A stretch of 64,000 bases of DNA from Streptomyces sp. DI166 (GCF_900091315.1 NZ_FLSP01000004.1:105401-169400); one strand, 5' to 3'; positions 25,914-35,639 are shown, counted from the stretch's first letter. The notes: generated from the letters alone by a model not told the origin. Translations and numbers: made by a program.

Positions 25914-27170
25914 TCAGACCGCCGCCGGCCGCAGTCTGGCCACCTGTTCCGGCTTCGGGGTCTCGGGGGTACCGCCCACCAGGGCGCTGCCCTTGCGCCA
26001 CTTCTGCCAGTCGACGTTCCAGTCGCCGAAGCCGTTGCCGAACGGTTCCATGGTGTCGCCGTAGGAGTTGACCACCTTCACCAGGTCGCCCTCGCGCACG
26101 TTCTTGAAGAACCAGGCCGCGTTGCCGGTGCTCATGCCGGTGCAGCCGTGGCTGACGTTGGCGGCGCCCTGCGATCCGACGGACCACGGGGCGGCGTGCA
26201 CGTACTCGCCGCTCCAGGTGACCCGGGTCGCGTAGTAGACCGGCAGGTCGTACGACTCCGCCGAGCCCTCCGCGATACCGATGCTGGTACCGCGCATCCG
26301 TACGAAGTACTCCTTGGCCAGCACCACCTTGACGCCGTTGCGGGTCTCGAAGCCCGGCTTGCCGGTGGTGACCGGGATGGAGTTGATCTCCTCGCCGTTG
26401 CGGTAGACCGTCATCCAGTGCGTGGCGGCGTCCGTGACGGCGACGATCTTGTCGCCGGTGGTGAGGCGCAGCGGCTTGGCCTTGCCGCCCCGGAGCCGGT
26501 CGCTGATCCGGACGCCGTCCAGTTCGCTGCGGACGCGGATGGTGGCGTGGGCCGGCCAGTACTCCTTGGGCCGGTAGTGGAGTTTCTTGTCGTCCACCCA
26601 GTGCCAGGTGCCCTCGACGGCGGGTACCGACTCGACCCTCAGGCCCCGTTCCACGACGGCGCGCTGGGCCCGGTCCTTGACCGGCTTGCTCAGTTCGGCG
26701 GTTATCGGCTGGCCCACGCCGTACGTGCCCGACTTGGGGCCGAAGGTGACCTTCAGCCGCTTCTTGGTGAGCGGCTTGCCGGTGTCGAAGGTGAGCAGGC
26801 GGCGGCCGGGGGCGCCGTCGTCGTCCTCGGTGGACACCCGGACCGTGTAACGGGCGTCGGCGGCCAGCGGGGAGGTGCTGTGCCACCGGCGGCCGTCGGC
26901 GGAGAGTTCGCCGCTGACGTGGCGTCCTGTGGCGTCCTTGGCGGTGACGTCCGTGATGCGTCCGTCCTCGGCGGTGACCTCCAGGGGCTTGTCCGGGTCG
27001 GCCTTCTTCCCGTCCTCGGTGGAGGCGTTGAAGGCGATCTGGTCCGCCGCGTCGTAGGGCGCGGCGGACAGCGGGTTGCCGTCGCCGCCGCACGCCGTGC
27101 CGCTCGCGCCGAGCGCGATCACCAGCAGCGTGCATCCGACGACGGTGCGGGTGCGCGGATGTGTGTTCAT
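25914..27170 (-). CDS. L,D-transpeptidase lipoprotein with Ig-like domains
   Basis: A 418-residue exported lipoprotein (lipobox ASGTAC, Cys 27) of the mycobacterial LdtMt2/LppS type. Two Ig-like modules span about 60-240 (PDKPLEVTAEDGRITDV, KRLKVTFGPKSGTYGVGQPI). The YkuD catalytic domain ends with ANVSHGCTGMSTGNAAWFF, where Cys343 is the nucleophile and the preceding His is general base. It makes 3-3 crosslinks in peptidoglycan or attaches proteins to it. The ATG at 27170 lacks a good ribosome-binding site. The gene is independent of the cta operon, separated by a terminator. Confidence 0.93.
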   Translation of the reverse strand: MNTHPRTRTVVGCTLLVIALGASGTACGGDGNPLSAAPYDAADQIAFNASTEDGKKADPDKPLEVTAEDGRITDVTAKDATGRHVSGELSADGRRWHSTSPLAADARYTVRVSTEDDDGAPGRRLLTFDTGKPLTKKRLKVTFGPKSGTYGVGQPITAELSKPVKDRAQRAVVERGLRVESVPAVEGTWHWVDDKKLHYRPKEYWPAHATIRVRSELDGVRISDRLRGGKAKPLRLTTGDKIVAVTDAATHWMTVYRNGEEINSIPVTTGKPGFETRNGVKVVLAKEYFVRMRGTSIGIAEGSAESYDLPVYYATRVTWSGEYVHAAPWSVGSQGAANVSHGCTGMSTGNAAWFFKNVREGDLVKVVNSYGDTMEPFGNGFGDWNVDWQKWRKGSALVGGTPETPKPEQVARLRPAAV

Positions 27171-27249
27171 GGAGTTGACGCTAGGGAGCCGCGTCAAGGG
27201 CGGCGCGCCGGGCAATCCGTACGAGTGACCAAACGCGCGGCAAAAGGGG

Positions 27250-27283
27250 GAGCCCGGACCCTCCTGTCGGAGTGTCCGGGCTC
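27250..27283 (-). terminator. Intrinsic terminator after the ctaCDF operon
   Basis: GAGCCCGGAC pairs with GTCCGGGCTC, then one mismatch and CTCC/GGAG close loop TGTC. Reading leftward, CCCCCTTTTG follows, giving a T-run. It lies 19 nt beyond the ctaF stop. Confidence 0.9.
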
Positions 27284-27301
27284 CTGAGCGCTCGGCGCGT
27301 G

Positions 27302-27700
27302 TTACTGGGTGCGGTTCTCACCGCGGTAGTACTCGAAGACCCAGCCCCAGATACCGACCAGGATGAGCGGGGCCGAGAAGTACATCAGCCACCAGCCGAT
27401 GGCGACCGAGAGGAACGCGAGCGCGCCACCCAGGGCCAGCGAGAGCGGCTGCCAGCTGTGCGGGCTGAAGAACCCGACCTCGCCGGCGTCGTCCGCCACA
27501 TCGGCGTTCTTGTTGTCCTGGGCGCCCACGTCGACCCGCCGGGCGGTGAAGCCCAGGTAGAAGCCGACCATGATGCACAGGCCGAAGGCCAGGAAAAGGG
27601 CCGTCGTACCGGCCGGCTCCTTCGACCACACGCCATAGACGATCGCCATGGCGAGGACGAAGACGCTCAGCCAGATGAACATCCTGCCTTGGATCTTCAC
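27302..27700 (-). CDS. ctaF: Cytochrome c oxidase subunit IV (actinobacterial)
   Basis: A 132-residue four-helix subunit particular to actinobacterial aa3 oxidases. It starts [23 protein letters not shown], has a second helix at about 35-55 ([20 protein letters not shown]), and a C-terminal pair ending [14 protein letters not shown]. The ATG overlaps the ctaD stop (ATGA), and it is the last gene of ctaC-ctaD-ctaF. Its role is structural within the bc1-aa3 supercomplex. Confidence 0.95.
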   Translation of the reverse strand: MKIQGRMFIWLSVFVLAMAIVYGVWSKEPAGTTALFLAFGLCIMVGFYLGFTARRVDVGAQDNKNADVADDAGEVGFFSPHSWQPLSLALGGALAFLSVAIGWWLMYFSAPLILVGIWGWVFEYYRGENRTQ

Positions 27701-29433
27701 TTGCCGGCCTCCTTGCCGCCAGCCAGGGCCTTGTCACCGTGAGGGGCGTTCTCAAGCTGGTCGAGAGCGGCGATCTCAGGGTGGTGCAGGTCGAACGCCG
27801 GGGATTCGCTGCGGATCCGCGGCAGGGTGAGGAAGTTGTGCCGCGGGGGCGGGCACGAGGTGGCCCACTCCAGCGAACGGCCGTAGCCCCAGGGGTCGTC
27901 GACCTCGATCTTCTTGCCGTACTTGGCGGTCTTCCAGACGTTGTAGAAGAACGGCAGGAGCGACAGACCGAGGACGAAGGAACTGATCGTCGAGATCGTG
28001 TTCAGGGCGGTGAAGCCGTCGGCCGCGAGGTAGTCCGCGTAACGACGCGGCATGCCCTCGGCACCCAGCCAGTGCTGGACGAGGAAGGTGCCGTGGAAGC
28101 CGAAGAACAGCGTCCAGAACGTGATCTTGCCGAGCCGCTCGTCGAGCATCTTGCCGGTGAACTTCGGCCACCAGAAGTGGAAGCCGGAGAACATCGCGAA
28201 CACCACGGTGCCGAAGACGACGTAGTGGAAGTGCGCCACCACGAAGTACGAGTCCGAGACGTGGAAGTCCATCGGCGGCGACGCCAGGATCACACCGGTC
28301 AGACCACCGAAGGTGAACGTGACCAGGAAGCCCGTCGCCCACAGCATCGGCGTCTCGAAGGACAGCGAGCCCTTCCACATCGTGCCGATCCAGTTGAAGA
28401 ACTTCACGCCTGTCGGCACCGCGATCAGGAACGTCATGAAGGAGAAGAACGGCAGCAGCACACCGCCGGTGACGTACATGTGGTGCGCCCACACCGTGAT
28501 CGACAGACCCGCGATCGAGATCGTCGCCGCGATCAGACCCATGTAGCCGAACATCGGCTTGCGGGAGAAGACCGGCACGACCTCGGAGATGATCCCGAAG
28601 AACGGCAGGGCGATGATGTACACCTCTGGATGCCCGAAGAACCAGAACAGGTGCTGCCACAACAGCGCGCCGCCGTTGGCGGAGTCGAAGACGTGGGCAC
28701 CGAACTTGCGGTCCGCCTCCAGCGCGAACAGAGCCGCGGCCAGCACCGGGAAGGCCAGCAGGACCAGCACACCGGTCAGCAGCACGTTCCACGTGAAGAT
28801 CGGCATCCGGAACATCGTCATGCCCGGGGCGCGCATGCAGATGATCGTGGTGATGAAGTTGACCGAGCCGAGGATCGTGCCGAAGCCGGAGAAGGCCAGA
28901 CCCATGATCCACATGTCGGCGCCGATGCCCGGCGAGCGCACCGCGTTGGACAGCGGGCTGTAGGCGAACCAGCCGAAGTCCGCCGCGCCGTCCGGGGTGA
29001 GGAACCCGGCCACCGCGATGAGCGAGCCGAACAGGTACAGCCAGTAGGCGAACATGTTCAGCCGGGGGAACGCCACGTCGGGCGCGCCGATCTGCAGCGG
29101 CATGATCCAGTTCGCGAAACCGGCGAACAGCGGCGTCGCGAACATCAGCAGCATCACGGTGCCGTGCATCGTGAACGCCTGGTTGAACTGCTCGTTCGAC
29201 ATGATCTGCAGACCGGGCCGGGCGAGCTCGGCGCGCATGAAGAGCGCCATCACGCCACCGATCACGAAGAACACGAACGACGTGATGAGGTACAGCGTTC
29301 CGATCGTCTTGTGGTCAGTGGTCGTCAGCCACTTGACCACGACATTGCCGGGCTGCTTGCGCCTGACCGGCAGCTCGTCCGTGTAGTGGGACTCCGCCGC
29401 CGCGGCACCCTGGGGTTCGTTGAGGATGCTCAC
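27697..29433 (-). CDS. ctaD: Cytochrome c oxidase subunit I
   Basis: A 578-residue catalytic subunit with 12 helices holding heme a and the a3-CuB centre that reduces O2 to water and pumps protons. Seen are the heme a ligand region [17 protein letters not shown], the CuB segment [18 protein letters not shown] with the crosslinked His-Tyr pair, [10 protein letters not shown] and [17 protein letters not shown]. The GTG at 29433 overlaps the ctaC stop by 4 nt (GTGA). An open frame continues upstream but lies inside ctaC and is rejected. Confidence 0.97.
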   Translation of the reverse strand: MSILNEPQGAAAAESHYTDELPVRRKQPGNVVVKWLTTTDHKTIGTLYLITSFVFFVIGGVMALFMRAELARPGLQIMSNEQFNQAFTMHGTVMLLMFATPLFAGFANWIMPLQIGAPDVAFPRLNMFAYWLYLFGSLIAVAGFLTPDGAADFGWFAYSPLSNAVRSPGIGADMWIMGLAFSGFGTILGSVNFITTIICMRAPGMTMFRMPIFTWNVLLTGVLVLLAFPVLAAALFALEADRKFGAHVFDSANGGALLWQHLFWFFGHPEVYIIALPFFGIISEVVPVFSRKPMFGYMGLIAATISIAGLSITVWAHHMYVTGGVLLPFFSFMTFLIAVPTGVKFFNWIGTMWKGSLSFETPMLWATGFLVTFTFGGLTGVILASPPMDFHVSDSYFVVAHFHYVVFGTVVFAMFSGFHFWWPKFTGKMLDERLGKITFWTLFFGFHGTFLVQHWLGAEGMPRRYADYLAADGFTALNTISTISSFVLGLSLLPFFYNVWKTAKYGKKIEVDDPWGYGRSLEWATSCPPPRHNFLTLPRIRSESPAFDLHHPEIAALDQLENAPHGDKALAGGKEAGK

Positions 29434-30389
29434 AGGTTGTTCGTCTCCCGGTTCTTCTCGTGGCTCGTCTGCGCGATGCCTGCGGGAACGTAACCGGTCT
29501 GCCCCTTCTTCACGAGGTCCTGAAGGTGCTGCTCGTACCGCTCCTGGGAGACGACCTTCACGTTGAACAGCATCCGGGAGTGGTCGACGCCGCAGAGCTC
29601 GGCGCACTTGCCCAGGAAGGTGCCCTCCTGGTTCGGGGTCACCTCGAAGGCGTTGGTGTGGCCGGGGATGACGTCCTGCTTCATCAGGAACGGCACCACC
29701 CAGAAGGAGTGGATGACGTCGCGCGAGGTGAGCACGAAGCGGACCCGCTTGCCCTCGGGCAGCCACAGGGTCGGACCCGGGTTGCCGGTCTGCGGGTTCT
29801 TGGTGCCCGGGATGCCGCAGTCGTAGACACCGCCGGCGTTGGCCGGGAAGTCCTTCTTGTAGCGGTCCGGGATCGCGTTCAGGTCCTTGGACTTGGTGGC
29901 GTCCCCGGTGGAACCTTCGACGTCCGCGATGTAGTTGAAGCACCAGCTCCACTGGAAGCCGACGACGTTGACGGTGACGTCGGGCTCGTCCTTGAGCTCA
30001 AGGAGCTTCGACTCGTCGCGGGCGGTGAAGTAGAAGAGCACCGAGACGATGATGAGCGGGACCACCGTGTACAGAGCCTCGATGGGCATGTTGTACCGGG
30101 TCTGCGGAGGCACCTCGACCTTGGTGCGGCTGCGCCGGTGGAAGATGGCGCTCCAGATGATCAGACCCCACACCAGCACGCCGACGGCGAGCGCGGCGGC
30201 CCAGGAGCCCTGCCACAGGGAGAGGATCCGCGGAGCCTCTTCCGTGGTCGGGGTGGGCATACCAAGGCGGGGGAAGTCCTTGTATGTGCAACCGGTGGCG
30301 GTCGCCAGGACCAGGCCCGCGGTCATTGCCTGCAGCAGCTTCCGCCGCATCGGGCGCCGCGGCGAGCGGTCGGAGCCGTTGGGACTCAC
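29430..30389 (-). CDS. ctaC: Cytochrome c oxidase subunit II (Cu-A)
   Basis: A 319-residue lipoprotein (lipobox ATATGC, Cys about 34) with two helices and a periplasm-facing cupredoxin domain. The binuclear Cu-A ligands are visible: His in [11 protein letters not shown] and the [12 protein letters not shown] motif. It receives electrons from QcrC. The insertion [29 protein letters not shown] is characteristic of actinobacterial CtaC. The GTG at 30389 has GAAGGCG 5 nt upstream. First gene of the ctaCDF operon. Confidence 0.97.
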   Translation of the reverse strand: MSPNGSDRSPRRPMRRKLLQAMTAGLVLATATGCTYKDFPRLGMPTPTTEEAPRILSLWQGSWAAALAVGVLVWGLIIWSAIFHRRSRTKVEVPPQTRYNMPIEALYTVVPLIIVSVLFYFTARDESKLLELKDEPDVTVNVVGFQWSWCFNYIADVEGSTGDATKSKDLNAIPDRYKKDFPANAGGVYDCGIPGTKNPQTGNPGPTLWLPEGKRVRFVLTSRDVIHSFWVVPFLMKQDVIPGHTNAFEVTPNQEGTFLGKCAELCGVDHSRMLFNVKVVSQERYEQHLQDLVKKGQTGYVPAGIAQTSHEKNRETNNL

Positions 30390-30474
30390 GTAGCGCCTTC
30401 CCGAGAGTCTCGCCCGCGCGGTTCGGCTGCGGCCTGGCCTTCTCGCTGGTCGGTCGCCGCCCTGCGTCGGGCAG

Positions 30475-30503
30475 GGGTTTGGATGTTTATGCGGACCAAA
30501 CCC
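30475..30503. promoter_or_regulatory. Inverted repeat upstream of ctaC
   Basis: GGGTTTGG (30475-30482) and CCAAACCC (30496-30503) are perfect complements 13 bp apart, 86 bp before the ctaC start and 130 bp before the divergent desulfurase gene. It has the geometry of an operator for a dimeric regulator. No factor can be named. Confidence 0.45.
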
Positions 30504-30633
30504 TAGCCGACGCTCTTCGAGGGTTCGCAGGGAGGGGTGCCTAGTGGGTTGGGGGTTCGCTGGATTGGCCGCTGCGGGTTTGTTGTGGCTGGTCGCGCGG
30601 TTCCGTGCGCTCCCGCGGAGCTAGCGTGTTCAT

Positions 30634-32010
30634 GTGTCCTATTTCGATGCTGCTTCCGGTGCCCCGCTCCATTCCGTCGCCCGTCAGGCGCTGTTGGCCT
30701 CCCTGGATGAGGGGTGGGCCGATCCCGCCCGGTTGTACCGGGAGGGGCGACGGGCCCGGATGCTGCTGGACGCGGCCCGGGAGGCCGCTGCCGAAGCCGT
30801 GGGGTGCCGTCCCGACGAGCTGAGTTTCACCACCTCGGGCACCCAGGCCGTGCATGCCGGGATCGCGGGCGTGTTGGCCGGGCGGCGGCGGGTGGGACGT
30901 CACCTCATCGTGTCAGCCGTTGAACATTCTTCCGTGCTCCATTCGGTCGAAATCCAGGAGCGGGAGGGCGGCTCGGTCACCCGGGTGACCGTCGACCGCT
31001 CGGGAGCCGTCGACCCGGCGGCGTACGCGGAGGCCCTGCGCCCGGACACCGCGCTGGCCTGTCTCCAGTCGGCCAACCACGAGGTGGGGACCGTGCAGCC
31101 GGTGGCCGAAGTGGCCGCGCTGTGCCGGGAGGCGGGGGTGCCGCTGCTGGTGGACGCGGCGCAGTCGCTGGGGTGGGGGCCGGTCGAGGGCGACTGGTCG
31201 GTGCTGGCGGCCAGTGCGCACAAGTGGGGCGGTCCGGCGGGGGTGGGACTGCTCGTGGTGCGCAAGGGGGTCCGGTTCGCTCCGCAAGGTCCGGTGGACG
31301 AGCGGGAGTTCGGGCGGGTCCCCGGGTTCGTGAATCTGCCGGGCATCGTGGCGGCGGCGGCCTCGCTGCGGGCGGTGCGGGCGGAGGCGGACCGGGAGGC
31401 GGCGCGGCTGCGGGAGCTGACGGAGCGGATCCGGGCGCGGGTGCCGGAACTGGTGCCGGATGTGGAGGTGGTGGGCGATCCGGAGCGGCGGCTGCCCGGG
31501 ATCGTCACCTTCTCCTGTCTCTATGTCGATGGGGAGACATTGCTGCACGAGCTGGACCGGGCCGGTTTCTCCGTGTCGTCCGGATCGTCCTGTACGAGCA
31601 GCACGCTGACGCCCAGCCATGTGCTGAAGGCGATGGGGGTGCTCAGCGAGGGGAACGTCCGGGTGTCGCTGCCACTCGGGGCGCCCGAGGAGGACGTGGA
31701 GCGGTTCCTCGACGTACTGCCGGGGGCGGTGGCCGCGGTACGGGAGAAGCTGGGTGCCCCGGCCCCTCGTACCGCCGTCGAGGAGGACGCGCTGGTGGTG
31801 GACGCGCTGGGCAAGCGGTGCCCGATCCCGGTCATCGAGCTGGCGAAGGTCATCGGTGACGTGCCGGTCGGCGGTCTCGTCCGGGTGCTCTCCGACGACG
31901 AGGCGGCCCGGCTGGACATCCCGGCGTGGTGCGAGATGCGGGGGCAGGAGTACCTCGGGGAGGAACCGGCGGACCGAGGCACCGCGTACCTGGTCCGCCG
32001 GGTGAGCTGA
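30634..32010 (+). CDS. Cysteine desulfurase fused to a TusA-type sulfur carrier
   Basis: A 458-residue fusion. Residues 1-370 are an IscS/NifS-type PLP enzyme (YFDAASGAPLHSVARQALL, FTTSGTQAVHAGIAG, LLVDAAQSLG, SAHKWGGPAGVG with the Schiff-base Lys, and the mobile Cys in SSGSSCTSSTLTPSHVLKAMG). Residues about 384-458 form a TusA/SirA domain with the sulfur-accepting Cys in VDALGKRCPIPVIELAK. The enzyme should pass persulfide from Cys directly to its own carrier. The GTG at 30634 has no ribosome-binding site; TAGCGT at 30622 sits about 6 nt before it, suggesting a leaderless transcript. Confidence 0.93.
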   Translation: MSYFDAASGAPLHSVARQALLASLDEGWADPARLYREGRRARMLLDAAREAAAEAVGCRPDELSFTTSGTQAVHAGIAGVLAGRRRVGRHLIVSAVEHSSVLHSVEIQEREGGSVTRVTVDRSGAVDPAAYAEALRPDTALACLQSANHEVGTVQPVAEVAALCREAGVPLLVDAAQSLGWGPVEGDWSVLAASAHKWGGPAGVGLLVVRKGVRFAPQGPVDEREFGRVPGFVNLPGIVAAAASLRAVRAEADREAARLRELTERIRARVPELVPDVEVVGDPERRLPGIVTFSCLYVDGETLLHELDRAGFSVSSGSSCTSSTLTPSHVLKAMGVLSEGNVRVSLPLGAPEEDVERFLDVLPGAVAAVREKLGAPAPRTAVEEDALVVDALGKRCPIPVIELAKVIGDVPVGGLVRVLSDDEAARLDIPAWCEMRGQEYLGEEPADRGTAYLVRRVS

Positions 32011-32018
32011 GGCGCGGG

Positions 32019-32993
32019 TCAGCTCAGGTGACCCTGGACCTCGGCCGCGGCCTCGTCGCCGTACGCCTTGGTGAAGCGCTCCATGAAGTGGGCGCGGCGC
32101 AGCTGGTACTCCTGGGTGCCGACGGTCTCGATGACCAGGGTGGCGAGCATGCAGCCGACCTGCGCCGCGCGCTCCAGGGAGACACCCCACGCCAGGCCGG
32201 ACAGGAAGCCGGCGCGGAAGGCGTCGCCGACGCCGGTGGGGTCGGCCTTGCGCTCCTCGTCGGGGCAGCCGACCTCGATGACGGGCTCGCCGACGCGCTC
32301 GATCCGCACACCGCGGGAGCCGAGGGTGGTGACGCGGTGGCCGACCTTGGCCAGGATCTCCTCGTCGCTCCAGCCGGTCTTGGTCTCGATCAGGCCCTTC
32401 TCGTACTCGTTGGAGAAGAGGTAGGTCGCCCCGTCGAGCAGTATCCGGATCTCGTCGCCGTCCATGCGGGCGATCTGCTGGGAGAAGTCCGCGGCGAAGG
32501 GGATGCCGCGGGTGCGGCACTCCTCGGTGTGGCGGAGCATCGCCTCGGGGTCGTCGGCGCCGATGAGGACCAGGTCGAGGCCGCCGACGCGGTCCGCGAC
32601 GGTCTTCAGCTCGATCAGCCGGGCCTCGCTCATGGCGCCGGTGTAGAAGGAGCCGATCTGGTTGTGGTCGGCGTCGGTGGTGCACACGAAGCGGGCGGTG
32701 TGCAGGGTCTCGGAGATGCGCACCGACTCGGTGTCCACGCCGTGCCGGTCCAGCCAGGCGCGGTACTCGTCGAAGTCGAAGCCCGCGGCGCCGGCCAGGA
32801 TCGGCCGGGTTCCGAGCTGTCCCATGCCGAAGGCGATGTTCGCGCCGACACCGCCCCGGCGTACGTCCAGGTTGTCGACCAGGAACGACAGCGAGACCGT
32901 GTGCAGCTGGTCCGCGACGAGCTGGTCGGCGAAGCGGCCGGGGAAGGTCATGAGGTGGTCGGTGGCGATGGAGCCGGTGACTGCGATGCGCAC
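32019..32993 (-). CDS. adoK: Adenosine kinase (PfkB family)
   Basis: A 324-residue PfkB-fold kinase converting adenosine to AMP with ATP. It closely resembles Mycobacterium tuberculosis AdoK: IAVTGSIATDHLMTFPGRF at the start, SLSFLVDNLDVRRGGVGAN, GAMSEARLIEL, FAADFSQQIARM and DPTGVGDAFRAGFLSG with the catalytic Asp. The GTG at 32993 is supported by AGGAGA 9 nt upstream. Converges on the desulfurase gene with only 8 nt between stops. It likely recycles adenosine released from S-adenosylhomocysteine. Confidence 0.93.
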   Translation of the reverse strand: MRIAVTGSIATDHLMTFPGRFADQLVADQLHTVSLSFLVDNLDVRRGGVGANIAFGMGQLGTRPILAGAAGFDFDEYRAWLDRHGVDTESVRISETLHTARFVCTTDADHNQIGSFYTGAMSEARLIELKTVADRVGGLDLVLIGADDPEAMLRHTEECRTRGIPFAADFSQQIARMDGDEIRILLDGATYLFSNEYEKGLIETKTGWSDEEILAKVGHRVTTLGSRGVRIERVGEPVIEVGCPDEERKADPTGVGDAFRAGFLSGLAWGVSLERAAQVGCMLATLVIETVGTQEYQLRRAHFMERFTKAYGDEAAAEVQGHLS

Positions 32994-33127
32994 GGCTGGG
33001 ATTCTCCTGCACTGCGGAGGCGGATTGACAGTTAACGCTACTAGGTTTCGGGCACCGCTCAGAAGCAGCCAAAACTACCTGATAGTAGATCTTTCTTGGC
33101 GGCCCGGACCGTGCTTACGGTTCCGCT

Positions 33128-33337
33128 ATGACGAAACTCAAGGCTCCGCTTCCTGTCACGGCGGACACGGACGGCGATCTCGCGTCGCTGCGCGGCGACT
33201 GCGCCCGGATGGCTCCGCACTGGCACGCTCCCGACCGGGTCAACGCACACCCGGTCTCCCCCTCGCTGATCCACGGGGTGGAGGTGCCGAGCGCCTACGC
33301 GCGGCTGCTGGACGCCATGTCGGACTACGGCGACTGA
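33128..33337 (+). CDS. Small conserved hypothetical protein
   Basis: A 69-residue soluble protein with no recognised domain. It has His-rich and Pro-rich pieces (MAPHWHAPDRVNAHPV) and a short C-terminal helix (YARLLDAMSDYGD). TACGGT ends 7 nt before the ATG at 33128, so the transcript may be leaderless; a TTGGCG 14 bp further up is closer than usual. It is divergent from adoK. Function unknown. Confidence 0.6.
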   Translation: MTKLKAPLPVTADTDGDLASLRGDCARMAPHWHAPDRVNAHPVSPSLIHGVEVPSAYARLLDAMSDYGD

Positions 33338-33431
33338 CCGGACCGCCCGACGGGAACCGCGGGCTCGTCTGTCGCGTCCCATCGACGTCCCCCGGAAAGG
33401 GGATGCGGGATACGACTCAAGGAGCGATGCG

Positions 33432-34961
33432 GTGAACACCGAGCGACCCGGGAACGACGACGCGGCCGAGCCCGACGCCGTCGGGGCCGAAGAGAAGACG
33501 GAGCCCGGTGAGGGCTCCGGTCCGGGGCGACGCCGGTCCCTGGTGGTCATCGCCTCCGTCGCCGCCGCCGTCCTGCTCGTCGGTGGCGGCGGGGCGTACC
33601 TCGCCGCCACCGCGGCCTCCTCGGACGGCTCCGGCGGCGGTACGTCCTCGGGCAAGCCCGGGGACACTCCCCCGCCGCTCGCCCTCGACGGGTACTCCGA
33701 GGAGTCCGGCGGCCCCGGGATCGCGCCCGGGGAGCCGAACCCGTACGGCAGCACCTTCCGGGCGGACGGTCCGCTTCCGAAGGGGCCCGGTTCGGCGCCG
33801 GTCCACTACGCCCGGGGCCAGGTCACCGAGGACGAGGTGGCCCGGCTGGCGAAGGCGCTCGGGGTGGACGGGAAGCCGGTGCTGAGCGGGCAGACCTGGC
33901 GGATCGGCGGCCAGGACGGCTCGGGGCCCTCGCTGCAGGTGAACCGGCAGGCGCCGGGGACCTGGACCTTCCAGCGGTACGCGCCGGGCACCGACAACTG
34001 CGAGGGCACCACGACGTGCGGCAAGAAGCCGAGCGGCGCGACCGCCGACCCGGTGGGCGAGGCGGCGGCGAAGAAGGCCGCGGCGCCGGTGCTGAAGGCG
34101 GTCGGGCAGGACGACGCCAAGGTGGACGCGAGCCAGGTCATGGGCGCCGAGCGGGTGGTGAACGCCGATCCGGTGGTCGGCGGGCTGCCCACCTACGGCT
34201 GGACGACCGGCATCCGTATCGGCGCGCAGGGTGACGTGGTCGGCGGCGGCGGGCAGCTGAAGGTGCCGGTCAAGGGCGACACGTATCCCGTGCTGAGCGC
34301 GGAGAAGACCCTGGAGCGGATGAACGAGGCGCCGGGGCAGGACCCCCGGTCGGGCATCGCCGGCTGCGCCAGCCCGGTGCCGCTGGAGGGCGAGGAGACC
34401 TGCGGGAAGCAGGACAAGCCCGGCAACCAGGAGACCATCGAGGTCGAGAAGGCCGTCTTCGGGCTCGCCGCGCACTACGTGGACGCCAAGCAGGCGCTGG
34501 TGCCGTCCTGGCTGTTCCAGGTGCGCGCGCCGGGCGCGCAGGACAGTTTCACGGTGACCCATCCGGCCGTGGACCCGAAGTTCCTGGCCTCGCCGGCATC
34601 GTCCGCCGGTCCCACCGAGCAGCCGAGCCCGCGGCCGACCGGCCCGGACTCGGGGCAGACCACGAGCAAGGTGGCCGTGCAGGGCTACACCGCCGAGGGC
34701 AAGGAGCTGACGGTGTACTTCACCGGCGGGGTCTGCGCCGACTACGACGTCAGCGTCAAGGAGAGCGGCGACAAGGTGACGGTCACGGTGACCGAGACCC
34801 CGTGGCCGGACAAGGTCTGCATCCTGATCGCCAAGGTCTACGACCGCACGGTCCGGCTCGACAAGCCGCTCGGCGACCGCGAGGTGGTGGACGCGGACGG
34901 CGCGAAGGTCCCGCAGGAGAAGCCGGGTGCCCGGCTGCCGGAGACCTCCGGGGCCCGGTAG
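33432..34961 (+). CDS. Single-pass membrane protein with large extracytoplasmic domain
   Basis: A 509-residue protein with an acidic N-terminal tail (about 1-35), one membrane helix (LVVIASVAAAVLLVGGGGAYLAA, about 36-58) and a long exported part. The exported part contains Cys residues (TDNCEGTTTCGKKP, AGCASPVPLEGEETCGKQ) that could form disulfides and a TGGVCADYDVSVKESGDKV segment near the end. The GTG at 33432 follows AAGGAGCG. No enzyme motif is seen. Streptomyces homologues exist by recollection; function unknown. Confidence 0.8.
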   Translation: MNTERPGNDDAAEPDAVGAEEKTEPGEGSGPGRRRSLVVIASVAAAVLLVGGGGAYLAATAASSDGSGGGTSSGKPGDTPPPLALDGYSEESGGPGIAPGEPNPYGSTFRADGPLPKGPGSAPVHYARGQVTEDEVARLAKALGVDGKPVLSGQTWRIGGQDGSGPSLQVNRQAPGTWTFQRYAPGTDNCEGTTTCGKKPSGATADPVGEAAAKKAAAPVLKAVGQDDAKVDASQVMGAERVVNADPVVGGLPTYGWTTGIRIGAQGDVVGGGGQLKVPVKGDTYPVLSAEKTLERMNEAPGQDPRSGIAGCASPVPLEGEETCGKQDKPGNQETIEVEKAVFGLAAHYVDAKQALVPSWLFQVRAPGAQDSFTVTHPAVDPKFLASPASSAGPTEQPSPRPTGPDSGQTTSKVAVQGYTAEGKELTVYFTGGVCADYDVSVKESGDKVTVTVTETPWPDKVCILIAKVYDRTVRLDKPLGDREVVDADGAKVPQEKPGARLPETSGAR

Positions 34962-34974
34962 GACACCTGGGAAC

Positions 34975-35020
34975 ACGACGAAGGCGGCGACCCCTCTCAA
35001 GGGGCCGCCGCCTTCGTCGT
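34975..35020 (+). terminator. Bidirectional terminator between membrane protein gene and erpA
   Basis: A 15-bp stem (ACGACGAAGGCGGCG with its complement), one mismatch, then CCCCT/AGGGG around loop CTCA. It stands 13 nt after the plus-strand stop and 28 nt before the erpA stop, so it can end both transcripts. Confidence 0.9.
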
Positions 35021-35048
35021 AGGTCCTTCTGAGCGGGACCGGAAGGGC

Positions 35049-35405
35049 TTAGCTGAACGAGTCGCCGCAGGCGCAGGAGCCGGTGGCGTTCGGGTTGTCG
35101 ATCGTGAAGCCCTGCTTCTCGATGGTGTCGACGAAGTCGATGGTGGCGCCACCGAGGTAGGGGGCGCTCATGCGGTCGGTGACGACCTTCACGCCGCCGA
35201 AGTCCTTCTCCACGTCTCCGTCGAGGGAGCGCTCGTCGAAGAAGAGCTGGTAGCGCAGGCCGGAGCAGCCACCGGGCTGGACGGCGACACGCAGGGCGAG
35301 GTCGTCACGGCCTTCCTGGTCGAGCAGGGCCTTGACCTTGGACGCGGCGGCGTCGGTCAGGACGATGCCGTCGGTGACGGTGCTGGTCTCGTCCGATACG
35401 GACAT
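35049..35405 (-). CDS. erpA: Iron-sulfur cluster insertion protein (A-type carrier)
   Basis: A 118-residue HesB/IscA-family carrier that delivers Fe-S clusters to apoproteins. The three ligand Cys are present: PGGCSGLRYQLFF (first) and GSCACGDSF at the C-terminus (second and third). LTDAAASKVKALLDQEG is the usual N-terminal helix. Its neighbour across the divergent region is nadA, whose product needs a [4Fe-4S] cluster, a plausible client. The ATG at 35405 is the only sensible start. Confidence 0.95.
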   Translation of the reverse strand: MSVSDETSTVTDGIVLTDAAASKVKALLDQEGRDDLALRVAVQPGGCSGLRYQLFFDERSLDGDVEKDFGGVKVVTDRMSAPYLGGATIDFVDTIEKQGFTIDNPNATGSCACGDSFS

Positions 35406-35611
35406 CTACATCTCTCCCGGGTTGTACGGAGACTGCTTGCCGACGGTTGTAACCGGCGCGGCGGCGGATTCATTCCGGACCGGGCGCGTGTCTTACCGGT
35501 TCGTGCGGTTGCTTTCTCATGCTCGCACACGCGCCGGGGAGCGGAAAACGGCCCTTTCGGGAATGAAAGACCGCTCACAGGGATTCACGTCACATGGACG
35601 CTATGGCCCAT

Positions 35612-35639
35612 CGTCAAACTGACGTGAAGCGGTTATGAT
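35612..35639 (+). promoter_or_regulatory. nadA promoter region with an overlapping inverted repeat
   Basis: TATGAT at 35634 is a good -10 element, about 95 bp before the nadA GTG. Just upstream, CGTCA-AAC-TGACG (35612-35624) is a perfect inverted repeat covering the -35 position, the arrangement of a repressor site. A cofactor-sensing NAD regulator is plausible but not shown. The rest of 35406-35730 holds no gene. Confidence 0.6.
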
